Assembly: GCA_918807975.1 (NCBI GenBank)
Contig: OU964924.1
Span: 7,886,501 to 7,950,500, forward strand
Length of the DNA stretch: 64,000 nucleotides
Reading direction: 5' to 3'
Source of the DNA: Aplidium turbinatum
Lineage: Eukaryota; Chordata; Ascidiacea; Aplousobranchia; Polyclinidae
Part shown: positions 33,066 through 45,318 of the stretch, piece by piece
How the letters are laid out: every line of letters starts with the position of its first letter
How positions within the stretch are numbered: position 1 is the first letter of the stretch
Notes under the pieces: model-generated
Told to the model about the DNA's origin: nothing
What the model saw: the letters and a program-made list of their open reading frames with translations, nothing else
The model's database searches: none
Position numbers and translations under genes: made by a program

Positions 33066-33361
33066 TACAGTAGAGATCTCTGAAGCAAAATGCCAAACAA
33101 ACGGAGACATTTCCCTCTTTGGAAAAAATATGAAATTGTTAGCCGATTCAACAGCGGTAAGGCTACAAGCGTATCAGAGCTTGCAAAAGAATATGAAATT
33201 CCGAGGTCATCATTGCAAACAATCTCTTTCTTCAACACCTCTTTCTTTAATCAAAAGACAGTTTTGGAAATAGTTTGCGGTAGTATGTCTATAACGGCAA
33301 TTCGGCTATAACGTCAGTTTTTGCAAATCCCCTAGAGGTGCCGTTATAGGCGAATTCTACT
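33066..33361 (+). mobile_element. pogo/Tigger transposon fragment with N-terminal HTH
   Basis: The frame 33090-33311 begins MPNKRRHFPLWKKYEIVSRF then SVSELAKEYEIPRSSLQ, the Psq/CENP-B-type helix-turn-helix at the start of pogo transposases. It breaks off into the 3' end, which is the complement of CAGTAGAATTCGCCTATAAC and contains repeated TATAACG motifs before TA. The central DDE domain is missing, so this is an internally deleted copy. Confidence 0.7.
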
Positions 33362-33662
33362 GTATCTTCATCTTACAACTGAGAAAGCTTTTTGAGAGCT
33401 CAGTCTTGGCAGTTTTGCATACTTGTAGAGACTTTGAACCACTGACGCAAATCCACAATCACAGAGTTTGACAAAATGAAGTTTTAGATACGTAAAGTGT
33501 TGTTGTTGTCTATAAATTATTTCATCTATTACATGCTGCTGAATGGAGAGCAGTCCTTGAGTGCATTGCTCAAGAGCACAACCCAAGAGTTGAACCACCA
33601 CCGCCTGATCTTACAGTTTCGTCATTCGTTGAGTCAGGTGCTTAACCAACTGAGGTATATTC
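33362..33662 (-). mobile_element. tRNA-derived SINE, intergenic copy
   Basis: Minus-strand copy of the main SINE; it keeps GGCAGTTTTGCATACTTGTA, TGAATGGAGAGCAGTCCTTG and, at its 5' end, the complement of a GTTCAACTC B-box and an A-box-like CCTCAGTTGGTTAAGC. It directly abuts the pogo fragment. Confidence 0.65.
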
Positions 33663-33743
33663 CTGTTTCATACATTCTTTGTAACCACTAGTTTATCTTT
33701 CATCTGAGAGAAGGTAAGTTTGCTTACAGCCAAACGTCTAAAC

Positions 33744-34918
33744 CAGTGGTTTCCAACCTTTTTGACCTTGCGGCACCCTATCAAAGAGATAAATAGTTTG
33801 CGGCACCCTTGCAAAAGTGCATCAATTTTATGAGGTTTCTGTATTTCAAATAACTGTATGAATAACACAGAATGAGTTGTACAGTAGGCCTATAGCACGC
33901 GTAAATAAATGTATTTATTCAAAAGTCACTTTAAAATTTAGGCTTGACTTCTTGCACAAAGTCCCTTAATATCTGGGGGCACATTCGATAAAGCCACCCG
34001 CATTTCTTCCTCAACTATAAGCAGTCGTTCTCGTTGTTTAGTTTTTATGTTCAATAATACGGAAAACCCACTCTCACATAGGTATGACGTGGAAAACTGC
34101 AGCAAAAGCACAATAGCTTTCTTTCCAACGCAAGGATATTTTTTTGAATTTTTATCCAGAACTTGTCGAGATGCATCTGCTTGTGCATAAACTTAAAATT
34201 TCTATCGTTACAAATATTAATTAATTCTTCTTCTTCTTTAAGATTCAAAACAATATGACAGTCCAGCTGGATAAGCTGGAAAAATACTTCTCATTTTTTT
34301 CTTCCAATGATTTTAGGTGCTGAGTTATTAATGAGACAACTTCTTTGTTTTTCATTTCAGAGATATGTGAAAGCATGTCAAAGTTTCCGTTCTCCACTTT
34401 TATGGACCACATTTGCAGTTTTTCTCTCCGTAGGCTACTTTCATTTTATCGTTTGAAGTTAAGAGAGTTTCATTTTTGCCATTTACGTTATTTAAATGGT
34501 TGCAGATATCTACTAAATATGCTAGTTTGGAGACCCAATTGAGCGCCATGAAACGCAAAATAAAATCATGAAACCTGGCAATAATGATGCGTTTCAAACG
34601 TTTCTATGGAAAGAACAGCAACGAGTCAAAATCTCTTTCACGCTGTTTATCCTGGGCGAGAAAACAAAGGCATACCGCGGATTCTCTACTTACCCTATCG
34701 TCAGCGACTTCCCCACTGAGCGACTCTCCAGAAGGAGCCGGAAATAACTGCGAGACGCAAAACTTAATACCGTACGCACTGAAACTCGGTTAGAAATTGA
34801 TCAATTCCGCACTTCACGGGTTAAAGTTAAAACAAAGATTGGGCTGCAGTATTGCTATATCTCAATATCTCGCGGCACCCTTGAGCATTGCAATTGGCAC
34901 CCCGGTTGGAAACCACTG
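33744..34918 (-). mobile_element. hAT transposon with decayed ZBED-type transposase, 1.2 kb
   Basis: Ends CAGTGGTTTCCAACC and complement, flanked by a perfect 8-bp duplication GTCTAAAC (33736-33743 and 34919-34926). On the minus strand the C-terminal hAT dimerisation domain is readable: TSYLCESGFSVLLNIKTKQR at about 34020-34085, then EEEMRVALSNVPPDIKGLCA to a stop at 33938-33940. Upstream fragments include AYLVDICNHLNNVN and CFHISEMKNKEVVSLI. The N-terminal BED finger and most of the catalytic core are gone. The ends match the MITE at 5664, which it may have mobilised. Confidence 0.85.
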
Positions 34919-34926
34919 GTCTAAAC

Positions 34927-36898
34927 AATGCTTTTGTCAAAACTGTAAGATAAAACAGTAGGTTATCATAGCATTGTTTAGCACAGACAAACCACAAATC
35001 AAAAAAATCATGAACATAATTATACCGGTAATACTCCTTTCTTTCAACAAAAAGATTGGTTTAGCATATTTCTCCAATGGGCAATGTGATAAATGAGCTT
35101 TACTTTTCTTTCAAGTTCGCAAAATATCTGAAACTTGAAGCATTGGTGGCATCTTGTGGAACTGGCATCCCTAGAAACAGAGTTTCTCGGTAATTTGTTA
35201 TAATTTAAAAAGAATCTTTTAATTGTGTGCAAAACAACAATCATAAAAAAGCAACAGTGTGACTATTAAAAAAGCTGGAGATTGTAATGTTGAGAAAAAA
35301 TTGCACTGAATGCTTTACTTTTGCAATGTTGACGCAGCGGCGTACGCAAGGGGGGGGGGGGGGGGGAGGTGTCTCTCTTGCGTACTTGCTTTATTCAAAT
35401 TCATCATCCTCTATTTTTCTTAGTTTTTATATAAATCAAGTTTTGTTTATACGTATTTGTGTTGTGATACAGCAACTATAGCAAAGAAAATATCTGCAAC
35501 GAAACAAAAAGTGAAAAATTGATTAGCTAGATATATTTGTACCGGCGTATACTATTTCGCAGCAGACAAAATAAAAGGTTTCTTTCTCTCTCTCTCTAGT
35601 ATCGAAAATTCTAATTTTTTGCTTGCTTTTGTTATTTATACATTTAGTAGGCTACAACTGCTTGAAGCTGAAGCAATTTGATTTCATTATGCGCTGTAAA
35701 AAATATGAAATGCCAATGCATGAGAATCATAAGCTACAAGGTAGAAAGCGTCAAGCAAAAATGCGTGGGATTGCGTAAAAAAGTGTTTAGGGTATTTTAA
35801 AATAAACTGACTGCTTTCACTCAGGGGTGTTTCAAACAAGACACAAACGGATTCAAAATTTTTGTTTATTTGTAAAGATTTTTATGATCTTTAACCCATG
35901 TTCTGTCGCAAATTAAAAGCAATAAAGCACTGCAACGAGCATTTTTTAAATTTCTTTTTGCCACAAAATGCAATCTTAACGTAATTTAAATGAAAAACGT
36001 CTTCGTACTTTACAGGAAACATCTCTGTGTTGACGTCTATTGTTTTCCCTGAGACAGTCAGTCAAATAATGATCAATAAAAACAATTGAACTGAATGGAG
36101 AAGCAAGAACGTAAGATTTATTTATTTGTGTGGAAGTGTAGTCAAACCTTTGTTTACCTATTTGCTATAAACTTGGCATCAGTTTCATGTTTTTTTTGCC
36201 CAAAAAAGCAAAATGACTTGTCAAAACATAGCAGGAGTTTGAAAAAGGTAGAAGCGACAAAATGCAAGCGTTCATCAAAATCTCGTGAAACAAAAACAGA
36301 ACTGAGTTTGGAAAAAAACGTAAATTCCATAACAATTGGTGTTTTCATACAGCGCTATATCCATCAAAAACACGCCTTGCTCTCAGTACTTTGCAAAGCA
36401 GACAGCATCAGCGCAAGGTATAATCATCGATGAACGAAAACGCTTATCAGGGACGTTAAAAATTCCATTTCATTCGGAAAACTGTTGTTTAAATTTAAAA
36501 TAACATATTCCATTTTGATAAACTTCTTTGCCAAAGGCAAAAACCAAATTAGGAATAATGTGTAAGTTTGCAACTCCTTTCAAGAAAACAAACGGCTGCT
36601 GCACTTGCAATGTAATTTTTTCACTTGAGGGACTTTTTCTAAGGAAAAAATAAAATTAGTTTGGTTTGCTGAAGAGGGAGAGAGACGGAAGGAGGGTGAG
36701 TGACTGTGCTGAGTGATTGCATGCAAATTGAAAGAATGGATTACAATTGCAAAAGTTTGTTTTCTGAAATTCCATGGCGTTTTGACAATCCAGTCTGTGA
36801 AGTTAATTTTCTAAACTTGCGATCAGATATGTTCAGGTGCCAGTAGTTTTTTAATTCAATTTTTGGATTACTTTTTGTTTGCACCAACATTACCCCCA
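34927..36898. other. intergenic, little recognised
   Basis: This stretch includes a run of 17 G at 35350-35366, flanked by CGTACGCAAG and an inverse CTTGCGTAC that look like a transposon end. A 112-codon Lys-rich open frame at 36095-36433 has no recognised domain or splice context. Nothing else is supported. Confidence 0.45.
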
Positions 36899-37175
36899 GT
36901 CTACCCCGTTAACTCATTGGTTAAGCATCTGCCTCAAGATTATGTGGCACTGGTTCGGTTCTTGGGGTGTGCACATTTTAAAAATGCTTTCCATTCAATG
37001 ACATCTATTTAATGGAACAATTTTTCGGCATCAACATTTCAACAATCAGCAACTTCACAATTCACATTGCCAATCTCGATAACCGGCCCTATGTCAATAG
37101 CCTTTACAAGAATGTGAAACTAATAGGAATAACCTATCAAAAGCTTTGTCAGGACTTCTGAGGATAAGGATTCAA
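36899..37175 (+). mobile_element. tRNA-derived SINE, plus-strand copy A
   Basis: The head TTAACTCATTGGTTAAGCAT is A-box-like and GGTTCGGTTCTTGGGGTGTG is B-box-like. The body follows the family pattern and ends at TCTGAGGATAAGGATTC. More diverged than the copy at 37558. Confidence 0.6.
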
Positions 37176-37557
37176 AACCAAATTTTGATCAGTATTCGGT
37201 TGTGTACACAACTCAACAGAAAGATAGATAAAAGTAATGTTAGTTTAATTAGAAACCAACAGGTGTACTCTGATTAGGTGGAAATACTTTTCAACAATGC
37301 ATATTTAAATTGGCAAGAAAGTGGTTCCCATATTACCGTACTGTAGCAAAAGAGTTTTTACCTGGTAAATTTTACAAACATCAGGAAAGTCTACCACACT
37401 TGCCTGTGCCAGATTTGAAGCACACTTTGTAAAAATACTTGAAAACAGTGCGTCCATTAGTTAATGCTAAACAGTATCATAACACAAAAGCTTTAGAGGA
37501 AAAATTTTGTAAGGCGAATGGTACAGAAGAGTATTTGAACACAAAGTTGCAAAAATA

Positions 37558-37865
37558 CACCGATAGCTCAATTGGTTAGCGCGTCACTTTTGGAACGAAG
37601 AAGCTTCAAGATCAAGTGGCGGTGGTTCGACTCTCGGGGTGTGCGCTTGAGCAACGCACATTAAGGACTACTCTCCATTCAGCGGTGCCTAGTCGATGGA
37701 ATAGTTTCCCGGCAACAAGACTTCAACAATTGGAAACTTCACTCTGTCAATCTCGGTGACTGGGCCTGTGTCAGTGATTCAAAGCCTCTACAAGTATGCA
37801 AAACTGCCAGGATTAAGCTCTGCAAGAAGCTTTCCCAGTCCGAGGATAAAGATTCAATCAATAAA
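37558..37865 (+). mobile_element. tRNA-derived SINE, best-preserved copy
   Basis: A box GATAGCTCAATTGGTTAGCG and B box GGTGGTTCGACTCTC are separated by about 45 bases, as in a tRNA head. The body includes CTACTCTCCATTCAGCGG and CCGAGGATAAAGATTC, with tail AATCAATAAAC. The AATC-type tail resembles the tail of the LINE just downstream, suggesting that LINE drives it; that is inference. Confidence 0.8.
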
Positions 37866-37916
37866 CTAAAGAGAATTGTTAATCAAAGTGGTGGGTCGAT
37901 ACAACATACCTTGTTT

Positions 37917-38698
37917 GATTGATTGATTGATTGATTTTATTTCGTTGTAGGTAAACATAGTACAATAGATACAGCAATAAAAAAGGAATTTCCAGCAACG
38001 GGAATCTGCGAAGAGACCATGGGTCTTCGAGTCAAGCAGATACCCCAGATTCTAATAGAAGATCTAAAATTGCGATAACAGTTAGTTACGAAACCTAAAA
38101 GATCACTACGAATAAGCGACATAGGATAGAGAACACAATGAATAGCCTAATTCAATAACGAAAATTGAGACAAGGTGTTAGATGATGGTCTTGCACAGAG
38201 AAATATATTTAGTAGCCTATCGGTAGCATGAAGGTAGTACAAAATTAGTCGTGCTAATATTTGGCGATGAGTGAATATTTGTGTTGCCTTTTAAAAGAAT
38301 AAAATGACAATTTACGCAAGCTCGTTGGTAAGGAGTTCCAGACTTTCACTCCGGCATATTTAATGCTGCGCTGGAGTCGGGATGAGGCGTAACGTGGGAC
38401 AAAATAACAGTCATTGGAAGAGTGTCTAGTAAGACGTGCATTATACATGAGTTTGGTTTTTTCAAAGTAGTGTGCGAAAGGCAGAGGCAATACATCCGTA
38501 TCAAATTTAAACATGAATTTAGCAATTTCGTGTTCGTACAAATCTTTAAGCTTGAGTATGTTAAGTTTCTTATAGAACGGTGTGACATGATCAGACCAAC
38601 TGTCACCTGCTATTATTCTGACAGCCTTATTTTGTAAGGTGCTAATCTTGTTCATTTGTGTCTTACAGCATGAACCCCAAATCGTTATCCTATATACG
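37917..38698 (-). mobile_element. LINE B (Jockey/CR1 group), 3' segment
   Basis: The minus-strand frame 38254-38706 begins at RITIWGSCCKTQMNKISTLQ and contains VRIIAGDSWSDHVTPFYKKL and VWNSLPTSLRKLSFYSFKR, the C-terminal part of a LINE ORF2 after the RT domain. The 3' end at 37917-37936 is a run of ATCA units. The LINE continues at 44562-45318, after interruption by a hAT element. Confidence 0.85.
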
Positions 38699-38987
38699 CA
38701 GGGCTGCAATTTTTGCCTTTTTTGGTGACGAGGTCACTCGACATGCGCCATCACTATTCGACAAACGCCGCGCCTTACGGGAAAAAAAAGAAAAATAAAA
38801 AGGAAAAAAACTGAGAGAGGACTAAACATCGTCAGGTCCAGGAACAATCGGAGGGGGGGGCATCACGTGATGCAATCATAAGGGTGCTGACTTACGTAAA
38901 CTTTCCTTCGCCAGGTACTTCAAAGCAAGGTCTAAAAGCGTTGCTTCACACGAGAAACTCCCAAGGCGTCAGTGCCGCCATTTTGAA

Positions 38988-39465
38988 CACTGCAGGAGAA
39001 TGCTTTGATCGAAGTTCCAACGCCTGGCATTAAACATTTCGCAACACACGTTTCGTGCTATTCGACACGACGGGTTTCTTTTATAGATGAAATAACCTAG
39101 GCTACGTTGAGTTGTCAACATCTATGCCAGTTTGTATTGCCGCCTATCGCCGTTTGAGCTAATCAACAATGTTGCTCTGGTAAAATGACTGTTGGATACT
39201 TGCTATGAAAGTTTTTCAAATGTAGAAAACAGCCTAGTTTCCGACCAGACGTTCAGAAATACAGAGGAAAAAAGCTGCTATTTTTATGGAAAGGAACATT
39301 TTGAACACTGCGGGAAAATGCTTTGATCGAAGTTCTAACGCACTAGCATCAAATATTTCGCCACACACGTTTCGTGCTATTCAACATAACTGGTTTCTAA
39401 CTTTCTTCAAAGTAGGCTACTTTTACTTGTCAACGTCTCGTCTATGCAAGTTTGTATTTATGTCT
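38988..39465. repeat. direct duplication of about 160 bp within the hAT element
   Basis: The block around AATGCTTTGATCGAAGTTC and ACACGTTTCGTGCTATTC at 38988-39150 recurs at 39305-39465 with substitutions, offset about 315 bases. Confidence 0.7.
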
Positions 39466-39780
39466 GACTTATGCACTTGTTCCAAGAATGGAGAATTTTT
39501 TTGCAATGTGAATAAAGAATAGTAGACAGATAAACACGGTTGCAACTCGACTTCCTTCCACTAAAAGTGTTTCTGTGATTAGTTTAAGAAGAAGAAGTTC
39601 TTATATTTTGCATCATCAGCACATGCGAAAAAACAAAACAATACAAGATTACAATGTGAGCTAGGTTGTTTGCTGATGACGATGGGAGTGACAGAAGGAC
39701 CGAACTGGTCATCGAGTCTGCCACACCCGAGTGGTGTCATGGCTTATTTAAAATGGAACGGTGTCGAAGTTGAACGCAAA

Positions 39781-42700
39781 TATTGATTGATTAATATATT
39801 GATTAATTTGATTGATAGATATATATTATATACAACATAAAAAAATACACATACGAAATTTAGCAGTGCAATATACAAAAAAAACAAAAAAAACAGAACT
39901 ACTAGAAATGATGCAAAAATACAAAATGGCATATACAATATACATACAACACAGCATACTGGTAAGACAAAAGCAAATATACAGTAATTAGCGAGATACG
40001 GTGAGAATAAGTAGAAGCAGTTTGATGGTACTATAGGCTATCAGTTACTTATACTCAGACATTAAGTGCAGTTTTAATTTTTTAGAAAACATACTAATTG
40101 TTTGAAGTTTTTTTAGCTGTTCCGGTAATTTGTTCCAAGTGTTTGTTCCAAGAAATTTAATTGAGCGTTGACCAAGCTTTGTACGCATTCTTGGTTTGAA
40201 AAGCATATCTTTCTTAGCACCTCTGGTATTATAGTTATGAGTTTCCTTACTAGGACGAAAGTACTCAAAAAAAATTGCTGGTAGATGTCCTTTATTGCTT
40301 TTATAAACAAACTTGCATACTTCTATTAAAAACATGTCTTCGTTTTGTAGCAAGTTGCTTTTATTGAAAAGAGATTTGGTGGGAATTCTGTCCTTAATCT
40401 TGGTGAAGTTTAAACAGCGAATGATGCGATTGTGTACTAGATTTAAAGGATACAGTTCCGTTTTAGACGCACGACCCCAACAGATAATACCATACATTAG
40501 ATGGGAGTGAACTAGAGCATAGTAAACTGCTCTTAATGTCTGGGAATTTACGTACTTTCTTAATCGATATAGAGCACCACAGCTTTGAGAAAGTTTTGTT
40601 GAGATTATATTGATGTGCTGTTTCCATGATAACGACTCATCAAATGTTATTCCTAAGTATTTGTAAGTGTTTGTGCGTTGCAATCTGGTATTTTGAAAAG
40701 TTATTTCTAGATTTGAATTTTCTCGGACAAACTTTGACCCAAACAACATGTATTTGGTTTTGCTTACATTAATTGTTAACTTGTTTGTATGCATCCAGTT
40801 TTGAATCATTAGGAGGTTAGAATTCACTTTTTCTTGCAATCTAGTAGGGCTTTTATCCTTAATACATAGTAGTGTATCATCAGCAAACAAACGAGTCTCA
40901 AATTCAGAAGCATGATTAAGGTCATTAATGTAGATAATGAACAACAGTGGACCAAGAACTGAGCCTTGGGGTACACCACATTTGATTTCTTCATATTTAG
41001 AATTTGTAGTACCAAACTGCACAAACTGGTAACGGTGATTTAAGTAAGACTTTAATAAATTATAAGCATTTCCTCTGATGCCATAATAATCTAGTTTCTT
41101 TAAAAGGATTTCATGGTCAACAGTGTCAAATGCTTTAGCAAGATCAATAAAGATACTACATGTAACAAAACCATCATCACAATTTTGTAGTAGTTGTTCA
41201 TAGATATCCGTAGCAGCTAATGTGGTTGAATGTCCACCTCTGAAACCAAACTGTTGTTGGGACAAAACATTGAATTTTTCAAAAAAATTTACTAACCTTT
41301 TATGAATGATTTTTTCAAAGATTTTAGAGAAACATGTTAAGATGGAAATAGGCCTGTATTGATCAACTTTATTTTTTGGTCCTCCTTTATGAAGGGGTAT
41401 CACTCTTGCAATTTTATAGCTATCAGGGAATTTACCAATTGTCATAGATTCATTTATTATAGAAGCTAAGATTGGGCTTATGACATACTTCAATCTTTTT
41501 ATTGTTTTGATAGTGATGCCATCTGGACCAGTTGCTTTTTTGTTATCTAAGCTGTTGACAATGCTTAAAATTTCCATTTCATCAGTATTTTCTAGGCGCA
41601 GGGAATTGAGAAGTCTGCCTCTCATCAGGGACAATGGATTAGAAGTGGTTTTTGGAACTTTGGCTGCAAGTGAAGGTCCCACTTGAGTAAAATATGTGTT
41701 AAATGTATTACTTATTTGCACCGGGTCGGTTGTAACTTTATGACCATTACTTAATGAGAAGTTGGTTGCATATTGTTTATTGTGTTTTTTGTTTGTACGG
41801 CCAGTAATTTCATTTATTATTTGCCATGTTTTGCTAGAGTTGTTTCTTTCTTTGTTTATTGAAGTTTTATAATAATTAGACTTCGATTTTTCCTTCACAT
41901 GAGTAAGCAGATTTCTATATTTTTTGTACTTGGTGTATAAATCATTACTCTTAAAGGTGTATAAATGGTGTATAAATCATTGCTTTGGAAATGTCATATA
42001 ATTCTTTAAATAACCCTGATAGCAGTATGACACAATTAAATGATCAATGGCTTGACAGTGTTGAAAATCTTGATGATACATGCAAATTAATTGGTGAAGA
42101 TGAATTGTGTCACCATTTTGGTAACAATAATCAACTGGATATTATACATTTTAATATTCGTAGCCTTAGAAAAAACAAGGAAGAAATTGAGAGAGTACTC
42201 GCTCCATTAAAAAGACCTCCAGAAATAATTGCCATCTCTGAAACCAAACTGAAACCTTTTGATCCAATTGGTAATATAGCACTACCAGGGTACCAATTTG
42301 TCCATGAGGACTCCATTACAAATGCTGGGGGAGTCTGCCTTTACATTAGGGATAACATCCTGTACCAAGTCGGACATGACCTAAAACTCAACATTGAAGG
42401 CTGTGAAAACTTATGGATTGAGAATATTTGTGGTGATCAAGGCAAACTAATCATTGGTGTCATCTACAAACATCCCAGTACATCCATCAAAATGTTTATT
42501 GATTCATTTAGTGATACGCTACACAAGTTACAAAATTTTAAAGGACTTTGTGTGATAGCTGGTGACATGAATATAAATATTTTAAATTCTACAACAGAAA
42601 ATATTTTATCCTACAAAAATCTTTTGCAAAGTTTTGGTTTAAATAGCCTAATAGACATACACGGATTACATCACGGATTACCAACACGGATTACATCTCA

Positions 42701-43075
42701 TTCCAGCTCGCTGCTTGACCATATCTATACAAAATCCACTCTCAATATAAAATCTCAGGCCTTTGTTATTCAAAGCGATATCACTCCAAGTCTGCTGAAG
42801 ACACTCACATCCGGATACGTAGTGTGAAGAATTTTAATGAAAACCAGTTTGTAAATGATGTTGCAAAATCTATTGATAACAGCATGACGTTCAATATGAC
42901 ACCACAAGAGAAAGTAATAACCTTGGAACAGATTATTAATAATGAAACCAACAAGCATATGCCCTATACTAAACTTAGCAAAAAAGAGAGCCGGTTATAT
43001 TTGAGGCCATGGTTGTCAAGGGGTATTCTATCCTCCATCAAAACGAAGAATAAAATGTACAAGCAACTATATAAA
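39781..43075 (-). mobile_element. LINE A (Jockey/CR1 group), twin-primed copy with inverted 5' part
   Basis: Minus strand 40045-41949: ORF2 reverse transcriptase, uninterrupted for 617 codons from 41898, with motifs FGFRGGHSTTLAATDIYEQL, FIDLAKAFDTVDHEILLKKL, GVPQGSVLGPLLFIIYINDL and FADDT, then a C-terminal domain ending at 40045. Plus strand 41985-43075: the endonuclease from the same ORF (DIIHFNIRSLRKNK, IIAISETKLKPF, GGVCLYIRDN, VIAGDMNINI, LLDHIYT), with one frameshift near 42800, ending in LRPWLSRGILSSIKTKNKMY then KQLYK. The minus-strand piece opens SNDLYTKYKKYRNLLTHVKE, so the two meet at one codon of the parental ORF. ORF1 is absent. The 3' tail is a run of ATCA-like units. Confidence 0.88.
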
Positions 43076-43147
43076 TCGATAGTGATCGAAATCGATTAGT
43101 GATTACGTAATGGGCGATTTTGCACTTGCATTCACAAAAGCACACAA

Positions 43148-43500
43148 CCCAGCTAGCAAAACCCGTCGTTTTTACATTGATTCAACGTCTGCAGACTTTG
43201 AATCGAAAAAACGAGAAGCGAAAAATATACTAGAGTAGTCTATCACGACCGCACTGTTTGATTTGTTGTGATGTAATACCAAAAGTAGCGATACGCACGC
43301 TGTTACGTTAATTCACCTTAAATAACGCAAGGGGGAAAGTAAGTTAATTTTGGGTTTCCTTTATAGTAAGTTAACAGCACAAATCGATTTAAATTTCCTG
43401 GAGGGTTATATTGCGTAGGCTACCCAGACAGCAAAAGTCATCATTTTATATTGATTTAACGTCTACAGACGTAAAGTCAATGCAAAAATAACAAATTTTG
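43148..43500. repeat. palindromic foldback MITE, copies 2 and 3
   Basis: Copy 2 (about 43148-43216) has GTCGTTTTTACATTGATTCA then ACGTCTGCAGAC. Copy 3 starts CCCAGACAGC at 43423 and has ATTGATTTAACGTCTACAGA then CG to about 43500. Both lie inside the hAT element at 38699-44561. Confidence 0.65.
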
Positions 43501-44561
43501 ATGCCTGCGTATCAATGCCCAAGAAAAAATTTACGTTTGTTTTACGTTAATTCGACATCTAGCGACGTTGAATTATCATAAAATAACGTTAATTGTTCAA
43601 CCAGGTACCGGCAACAAATTAATAGCTCACGTTTACACTGACATAATTTCGGCACAATTGAGATACTGCGAGCAAACACGAGTCTGTTTGATAAAGAACT
43701 AGCTGTCAGAATCGGAATTATCAGATGCTGTATCGGAGGATGAGGTTGTCGCGTCGTCACTAGAATACTTAGACGCAAACTTAAAGACGCCAAACTGCCT
43801 GTTCATGAACGTGCGATGCCATATGATTGGACGCATTACTTTACTGCCAAAAAAACATTTATCGAATTTCGTACTACTTTTTTAACTTGACCCCGTAGCT
43901 TTTCTAATTCCAATTTGTTTCCGTCATAAAATTCTTTACAAATTTTGCAAAATACCACACTAACTTTTCCTTCTGTTTGATAATAATCTATAGCAGGTAA
44001 ATTCTACTTTTTAACTGCATCTTCTTTCACCATAATTTATATTCGCAACGACATCGGTAAACAATAAGCATTCGATGAAAAAATAACTTTTGCGTAACAA
44101 TAAGCCGGTATTTATAAGGTTGCAAACTTTTTACAGTTCACAAGAGCATTGTCAGCGCATAAAATAGCTTGCGTGATGCTCTGGGCTACCGCTGTGTGAC
44201 ACGCGATGAAGAAACCCATAAAATTTTGTTTGATTAAACATTAAAGCATACAGCAATTGCCGCCGTAATCCAAGGTTTGTTGATTTGGCGACGGCAATGT
44301 TTTTGCCGTCGTAGATACAAGCTAATTTCGAGGGCTGTATACATGTCCGGTAGGTACATAACTTAGCGCTTGATACTCCTTTGTAATCACTCAACCAGCG
44401 TGCGATTAAAAGCTTAAGTAAGTGACTCTGATACCACACAACTTGTGCGGTAGCTCGCGGCCAAACGCTTATAATCTGACTCTTGTGACGTCATATTACT
44501 ATTCGACAAACAAACGCAGAATTTTTGGTCGTTCGACAAGAAAGAAAAAATCGCAGCCCTG

Positions 44562-45318
44562 CATATACGATATGAGAATGTACCAGTGCGTAGTATAATT
44601 GTAATAATGTTTCGTTTGGTAAAATGTATTTGAGTTTCGACAATATTCCTACAGATATAGAAAGTTTCTTGTGGAGCATATTTATATGAGGTTCAAAATT
44701 TAGACCATTGTCAAAAATAATGCCAAGGTATTTGGCAAACTTAACTTGTTTGATCTGAACACAATTGTAAAGTACATTGATATCTTCTGGGTAGCTACAT
44801 TTGTTAGGAGGGATCACAATGACATTTGATTTGGAAGGATTGATAACTCATTTATTGGCATTAATCCAGTTCTTGATGATAAGTAATTCAGACGATATTT
44901 CCTTTTTTAAGTAGGATGGATTAGGAGCGTTAATTACCAGGCAGGTATCGTCTGCGAAAAGTCTTGGAACAGAAGACGTGCAGTTTGGTAAATCGTTTAC
45001 GTACAATAAGAACAGTAATGGACCCAGCGTTGAACCCTGAGGTACACCGTGTGTTATGCATCTCTGTTCAGATTCCTGTTCATTAATCGCGACATACTGC
45101 ATTCTGTCTTTTAGGTAGGAGGAGAATAATTCGTTTGCTGTACCTCGGATTCCATAGTGGTTGAGTTTGTATAGTAGAATGGGATGGTATACCGTACCGT
45201 GTCAAAGGCTTTTTTGAGATCCAAGAGAACCAAACCTGTGTACAGGTTGCTTTTTACGTGTTCATAGGTGGCACTAATAATATCAATAGCGGCATATGAG
45301 TTGCCTGGTACAAAAGGG
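44562..45318 (-). mobile_element. LINE B, RT segment upstream of the hAT insertion
   Basis: Fragmented minus-strand frames carry RT motifs in order: FVPGNSYAAIDIISATYEHV and LVLLDLKKAFDTV (about 45170-45310), GVPQGSTLGPLLFLLYVNDL and FADDTCLVINAPNPS (about 44870-45060), KYLGIIFDNGLNFEPHINML and LVHSHIVY (44570-44735). Several frame breaks. The sequence differs from LINE A, so it is a separate family. Its 5' truncation point near 45318 abuts the carnitine acyltransferase fragment. Confidence 0.85.

Larger units (their letters stand above)
38699..44561 (-). mobile_element. hAT element inserted into LINE B and itself containing LINE A
   Basis: Termini are CAGGGCTGCAATTTTTGCC at 38699 and the complement of CAGGGCTGCGATTTTTTC at 44561. 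Flanks TATATACG (38691-38698) and CATATACG (44562-44569) are an 8-bp duplication with one mismatch. The LINE B reading frame resumes across the gap (VHSHIVY before, RITIWGSC after). Within it, on the minus strand at 43836-44033, is a remnant of a BED-finger transposase N terminus (VSVVFCKICKEFYDG, then LEKLRGQVKKVV) with an internal stop. LINE A occupies 39781-43075. Confidence 0.82.

Noticed and set aside
35331-35390. Poly-G run as a regulatory G-quadruplex
   Set aside because: The flanking CGTACGCAAG and inverse CTTGCGTAC look like a transposon end, and no gene lies nearby.
36095-36433. 112-codon Lys-rich open frame
   Set aside because: No recognisable family, no splice context and an equally open antisense frame; kept only as a note in the intergenic entry.
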